Shown here piece by piece: positions 60,452-64,000 of a DNA stretch of 64,000 nucleotides (its first letter is position 1; each line of letters opens with the position of its first letter). A model generated the notes under the pieces. It had not been told where the DNA came from and did not search any database. It saw only the letters and a program-made list of their open reading frames with translations. The position numbers were made by a program, and so were the translations under genes. This DNA comes from Lachnospiraceae bacterium. Its GTDB lineage: Bacteria; Bacillota; Clostridia; Lachnospirales; Lachnospiraceae. The stretch lies in assembly GCA_017552985.1 (NCBI GenBank), contig JAFZNO010000013.1, forward strand, positions 124,001 to 188,000, written 5' to 3'.

Positions 60452-61366
60452 ATGAAAAGATTGCGAACCTATCTGTTCCTTCTGTTTCCCTTGCTTCTCT
60501 GCCTTGCCGCATGCGGCAATAAGGGAAAACTTGACGAGGGAGACTGTGCCGGCGTTGTCACCTTTAGCAACATTCCCAAAGAGTTTTCACTGTTGGATGA
60601 GAATCTCCAGAAGGAATACGCGATTCACGTAACGCTAAAGAATCTCACGACGGAAAAAGAATACAGTATCCACTTAAATCAGAAAAATGATTTTAAGAAA
60701 ACCGTATCGCTTCATCCTGGAAAATACTCCGTTCGCGTAAGTGCTTCCCTGGATTCCCTGGTACACCTTCAGGTAAAAGCCACGGAAGAGATCGTCACCT
60801 TTGATCGCGGCGTGGAAGCAAACGTGATCGTTATCCCCGAGAATGCGGAGGAGTTTTCCAATTACTGGATGCAAACGCATCCGCAGGCGGAGATCCTGAC
60901 GGCGGACAAATTCTCCAGACTCATTCAGGTCAACCGCAAAATCATGACCATCAAGGACATTGTCACGGAGTTGGATCTGTCCGACATGGATAAGGTTCTC
61001 GAGGGCGCTCAAAAGACGACTCTTACTGACAACGAACGCGGCGTGTCTATTACGTTATTGAATACCATGTCTACGCCTCAACCCCTTTCCAAATGTGAAG
61101 TGGTTAGCCTTTCCGTGACCAAGAACACCGTGGTCTTCCCTGATGGCGTAACGTTAGGCCTTGCTCCCGATAAGGTTTGTCACAAGCAGACCGGACTGTA
61201 CGGCGAGCCCACGAGATTTGAGGGAATGTATCTCTTCGGCTGGGGACTGGATGAGACAAAGGCCATTTATTGGGATCCCATCAGCAATGATCAGATTACA
61301 ATTGAATTTTCGCCGTCCGGTGACAGCATCACGCGAATCACCTACGAGATACTGGCAACTAAGTAG
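60452..61366 (+). CDS. Predicted lipoprotein, unknown
   Basis: 304 residues from the ATG after AAGGAG. Signal peptide with lipobox LAAC (C21). Beta-rich mature part (SIHLNQKNDFKKTVSLHPGKYSVRVSASL region, ~65-95), and later ADKFSRLIQVNRKIMTIKDIV and LFGWGLDETKAIYWDP. No family recognised. The next gene begins 17 bp after its stop. Confidence 0.7.
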   Translation: MKRLRTYLFLLFPLLLCLAACGNKGKLDEGDCAGVVTFSNIPKEFSLLDENLQKEYAIHVTLKNLTTEKEYSIHLNQKNDFKKTVSLHPGKYSVRVSASLDSLVHLQVKATEEIVTFDRGVEANVIVIPENAEEFSNYWMQTHPQAEILTADKFSRLIQVNRKIMTIKDIVTELDLSDMDKVLEGAQKTTLTDNERGVSITLLNTMSTPQPLSKCEVVSLSVTKNTVVFPDGVTLGLAPDKVCHKQTGLYGEPTRFEGMYLFGWGLDETKAIYWDPISNDQITIEFSPSGDSITRITYEILATK

Positions 61367-61383
61367 GAAGGGAGGGCAAACGA

Positions 61384-62664
61384 ATGAATGCAGCAATAAA
61401 AATACTGAAGATTAACGGAATGTCCCTGCTCGCCCTACCCCTTTTGCTTGTGGCAACGTTTTTTAAGCTTCTGGCCAAGGCATTTGAAAAGATCACGATC
61501 TTCCTGGCGATGGGGTTCTTTGCTCTGGTACTGATTGTCTTGTTGACAGCGGGGCTCACGCCAAAGGATCTCGTGGGATTCCTTGTCGTGATCGTCGGAG
61601 TCATAGCGGTCTTTGGCATCAGCATTCTGATTTTCAGCTGGATCCTCTCGCTGATCTCCAGCGTTATGATGGTGATCTGGAACGCGATCATCTCCCTGTT
61701 CGACAATCTGTACGAGATTTCCTATAACTGGTATCTCTCCCTGTTTACGTCGTGCGAGGCGGATTACCGCATCCTTTCGATTAACGGAAAGAAGGTTCCA
61801 AATGCCATCGCCTGCATCTTTTTCACGATTCTGAAGGGCGTGAGCTGGTGCATCACGATGCTGGTTTCCCTGTCCTATATCATCGCCAGCATCTTCAGCG
61901 TTGGCCTTGTGCTCCTTACTCTCATCAGTGAAAACAGAACCCTGAAACATGACTTTGGAATGAACCTGATCCAATATACGCAGCATTGTCAGTTGCATTC
62001 CGTTTTGTTCGGCATTTTCCTCTATATCGTGATCGTAGGCATTATCATCGTTGGCGTCATGGCACTGGCATCGGAATGGTATGAATGGGGTCAGGAGCTC
62101 AGAATGACGAGCAAGGAGATTTCGAAGGAAGTGACTGATCTTGTAAAGAGTGACCTGAAGATGGCCACTGGTTCATCTGATGAGGTGGAAGGAAATCTTA
62201 CTTACCTGAAAAAACTGGAGGAACATCTGGATTCGCTGGAGCCTCTAAGCGCGCAGGTAACTTCCGTGTTAGACCAGAAGGACAATCCCCTTCTCCGGAG
62301 CTACTGGGGCATTTACATGCGCAACTTAAATCCCCTGGTTGACGAATGCTCTGACAAGAAGTCCATCGACATCCGCCGCTTCAAGCAGTTGATCCCCCAG
62401 ATCCAGATGCTGGACAGGCAGCGCGATGACGTGCAAAAGCTGGTAAAAAAACTGGCATCCGAATTGGAAAAGCCTTCCGGAGTCGCCGTATTTTTCTCCG
62501 GCTGTGACACTCTGGACAAGCTGGAAAAGCGTTACAAGAACCTCTGCAAGGCTTATCACCCCGACATTGCCGAGGGTGACACGGAGACCTTCCAGAAAAT
62601 GCAATCCGAATACCATGCATTAAAGGCATCCCTTAGCACTCCCGTAAAATCTAAAAAGTCATAA
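61384..62664 (+). CDS. Membrane protein with C-terminal J-domain
   Basis: 426 residues. Four to six membrane helices up to ~230, then a helical region (KEISKEVTDLVKSDLKM, ~240-256; YLKKLEEHLDSLEPLS) and at ~375-420 a J-domain-like segment, LDKLEKRYKNLCKAYHPDIAEGD, with the key HPD triplet. It would recruit DnaK to the membrane. Located beside dnaJ but on the other strand, so independently expressed. Confidence 0.8.
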   Translation: MNAAIKILKINGMSLLALPLLLVATFFKLLAKAFEKITIFLAMGFFALVLIVLLTAGLTPKDLVGFLVVIVGVIAVFGISILIFSWILSLISSVMMVIWNAIISLFDNLYEISYNWYLSLFTSCEADYRILSINGKKVPNAIACIFFTILKGVSWCITMLVSLSYIIASIFSVGLVLLTLISENRTLKHDFGMNLIQYTQHCQLHSVLFGIFLYIVIVGIIIVGVMALASEWYEWGQELRMTSKEISKEVTDLVKSDLKMATGSSDEVEGNLTYLKKLEEHLDSLEPLSAQVTSVLDQKDNPLLRSYWGIYMRNLNPLVDECSDKKSIDIRRFKQLIPQIQMLDRQRDDVQKLVKKLASELEKPSGVAVFFSGCDTLDKLEKRYKNLCKAYHPDIAEGDTETFQKMQSEYHALKASLSTPVKSKKS

Positions 62665-62676
62665 AATAAAAAGTCA

Positions 62677-62729
62677 AAAAAAGGGTCATGGGGACGTGTC
62701 TGTTGACACGCTTTCCATGACCCTTTCTT
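62677..62729. terminator. Bidirectional terminator between J-protein and dnaJ
   Basis: AAAGGGTCATGG pairs with CCATGACCCTTT, with an inner GTGTC/GACAC pair, and has T/A runs on both sides. Confidence 0.88.
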
Positions 62730-62731
62730 AA

Positions 62732-63913
62732 TTATTTCTCCCAGAATTTCTTTTTCTTTCCGCCATGTCCGCCGCCGTCATCTTTCTTGTCATCACTGGA
62801 TCCAGAAGCTCTCTGCACGGCCGTCAGGGAATCATCGCTGGCCTCATCAAACTTGCGAAGCAGTTCCTTCGCCTCGTTGCTCAGCTTGTCAGGCACCTGT
62901 ACCACAAGCGTTACGTAATGGTCACCGCGGATTTCCTTATTCCGCAGGGAAGGAACACCCTTGCCCTTTAAGCGGACTCTCGTATCCGTCTGCGTGCCGG
63001 CCTTAACGTCGTAAATCACCTTGCCGTCTACGGTGTCGATAAAGATCTCACCGCCAAGCGTTGCCACCGCAAAGGAGATGGGCACGGTGGAAAAGATGTT
63101 CACGTCCTGACGCTGGAAGATGGGATGGCGTCCAACGATTACTTCTACAAGCACGTCGCCGCGCGCTCCGCCATTGATGCCAGGCTCGCCAAGACCAGGC
63201 ATTCTGATGGCCTGACCGTTATCAATACCTGCAGGAATGTCTGCGGAATAACGCTTCTTCATAGGGATAAAGCCTGATCCGCGACAATCCGAACACTTCT
63301 CTTTAATGATCTTACCCGTTCCCTGACAGTTGGGACACGTCGACCTGTTGCGGACGGTTCCAAAGAAGGTCTGCTGCGTGATCGTGATCTGTCCGCTGCC
63401 ATTACATTTAGAACAGGTCTCGGGCTTCGTACCAGGCTTTGCGCCGTTGCCGCCACAGGTCTTACAGGTTTCCTTTACCGTCAGTTCTATCTCTTTCTTC
63501 GTACCAAATACGGCCTCTTCAAAGGTTACGCGCACGCTGGTGCGAATGTTGGCACCCTTCATGGGTCCATTGCTTGCGCCCCTGGATCTGCCGCCACCAA
63601 AAATGTCGCCGAAGATGTCGCCGAAGATGTCGCCGAAATCCATGTTGCCAAAGTCGAATCCGCCCGCGCCGCCGGCACCGCCGTCAAATGCGGCGTGGCC
63701 AAACTGATCGTACTGACGTCTCTTCTCGGGATCACTCAATACGGCATATGCCTCGGAAGCTTCCTTAAATTTTTTCTCTGCTTCCGCGTCACCGGGATTT
63801 ACGTCCGGGTGATATTTTTTGGCCAAGACACGGTATGCCTTCTTAATGGCCGCCTCGTCAGCAGTTTTATCTACGCCAAGAACCTCATAATAATCTCGCT
63901 TTTGTTCTGCCAT
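62732..63913 (-). CDS. dnaJ: Chaperone protein DnaJ
   Basis: 393 residues, complete. J-domain ~6-70 with HPD ([11 protein letters not shown]), Gly/Phe linker with a threefold GDIF repeat (from a 12-bp DNA repeat, ~92-107), four zinc-knuckle repeats [32 protein letters not shown] (~150-215), C-terminal substrate domains. Co-chaperone of DnaK, whose gene would be expected just beyond the window edge. Confidence 0.97.
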   Translation of the reverse strand: MAEQKRDYYEVLGVDKTADEAAIKKAYRVLAKKYHPDVNPGDAEAEKKFKEASEAYAVLSDPEKRRQYDQFGHAAFDGGAGGAGGFDFGNMDFGDIFGDIFGDIFGGGRSRGASNGPMKGANIRTSVRVTFEEAVFGTKKEIELTVKETCKTCGGNGAKPGTKPETCSKCNGSGQITITQQTFFGTVRNRSTCPNCQGTGKIIKEKCSDCRGSGFIPMKKRYSADIPAGIDNGQAIRMPGLGEPGINGGARGDVLVEVIVGRHPIFQRQDVNIFSTVPISFAVATLGGEIFIDTVDGKVIYDVKAGTQTDTRVRLKGKGVPSLRNKEIRGDHYVTLVVQVPDKLSNEAKELLRKFDEASDDSLTAVQRASGSSDDKKDDGGGHGGKKKKFWEK

Positions 63914-63949
63914 GATACGTTAGCCTTTCTTCACATGCTAATACATTAC

Positions 63950-63983
63950 ATTAGGGAATGATCTAGGATTAGACCATTCCCTG
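63950..63983. other. Hairpin upstream of dnaJ
   Basis: agggaatg (63952 on) pairs with cattccct around a ~14-nt loop. No T run follows on the minus strand, so it is more likely a processing or leader structure between dnaK and dnaJ than a terminator. Confidence 0.4.
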
Positions 63984-64000
63984 ATAATAGGCTGCGCCCT

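Noticed and set aside
63950-63983. CIRCE operator before dnaJ
   Set aside because: The inverted repeat does not match the CIRCE arms (TTAGCACTC/GAGTGCTAA).

Overview
The window looks like a chromosomal segment from a Gram-positive anaerobe of the Clostridia, most likely Lachnospiraceae and probably fibre-associated. The signs are purine-rich ribosome binding sites (AGGAGG) before nearly every gene, a T-box leader on methionyl-tRNA synthetase, lipoproteins with Gram-positive lipoboxes, the block rnj / DUF1292 / ruvX / ireB / mltG-like / trmR / U32, a type III glutamine synthetase, and a GH9 cellulase-family enzyme plus cellulose-binding (CBM2) modules. The taxonomic call is inferred from gene content only.

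Layout. 1-7.2 kb (minus strand): a LytTR regulator, a cytosolic GH9 enzyme, a lipoprotein, and a run of LUD protein, esterase, free-methionine-sulfoxide reductase and Bcp peroxiredoxin. 7.6-12.2 kb (plus): a second LytTR regulator with an anchored surface protein, an ABC-F ATPase and a DUF3048 lipoprotein. 12.2-20.6 kb (minus): membrane proteins (DUF4173, DUF2975 with its HTH partner, a DUF6688-like protein), a DUF3846 protein, and a clostripain-family peptidase operon with a zinc-ribbon membrane protein. 20.7-25.3 kb: T-box and metG, a leucine-rich-repeat lipoprotein, a membrane protein and a HicAB toxin-antitoxin pair.

25.4-37.8 kb is an integrated mobile element of about 12.4 kb. It sits in the 3' half of tRNA-Gln(CTG): an intact tRNA lies at the integrase end and a displaced 47-nt copy of its 3' half at the far end. 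The core has a tyrosine integrase, a small HTH/excisionase, a divergent XRE repressor, a RepA-like ATPase, a MobV relaxase and a hairpin-rich candidate oriT. The AT-rich cargo is an ECF sigma / DUF4367 regulator pair, secreted propeller/solute-binding proteins preceded by a repeated ECF-type promoter, a DUF3800 gene with a structured leader, and scraps of an IS3 transposase and a group II intron.

37.9-54.2 kb (minus) is conserved housekeeping: glnN, a polytopic membrane protein, U32 protein, trmR, an MltG-like protein, ylbF-like, RNase J, DUF1292, ruvX, ireB, pyrophosphatase, HAD phosphatase, mtaB, thiI, cysteine desulfurase and rsmE, with a divergent HPr-like gene. Several act on tRNA: U32 and TrmR on wobble uridine, MtaB on t6A37, ThiI plus desulfurase on s4U8.

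Between rsmE and prmA, normally near neighbours in these bacteria, lies a toxin-immunity cassette. The 1261-residue secreted protein carries two CBM2-like modules, calcium-binding repeats, a VWA domain and a C-terminal AHH nuclease. An adjacent gene looks like a two-domain immunity protein. This is the strongest candidate for an under-described system here. The window ends with prmA, a lipoprotein, a membrane-anchored J-domain protein and dnaJ.
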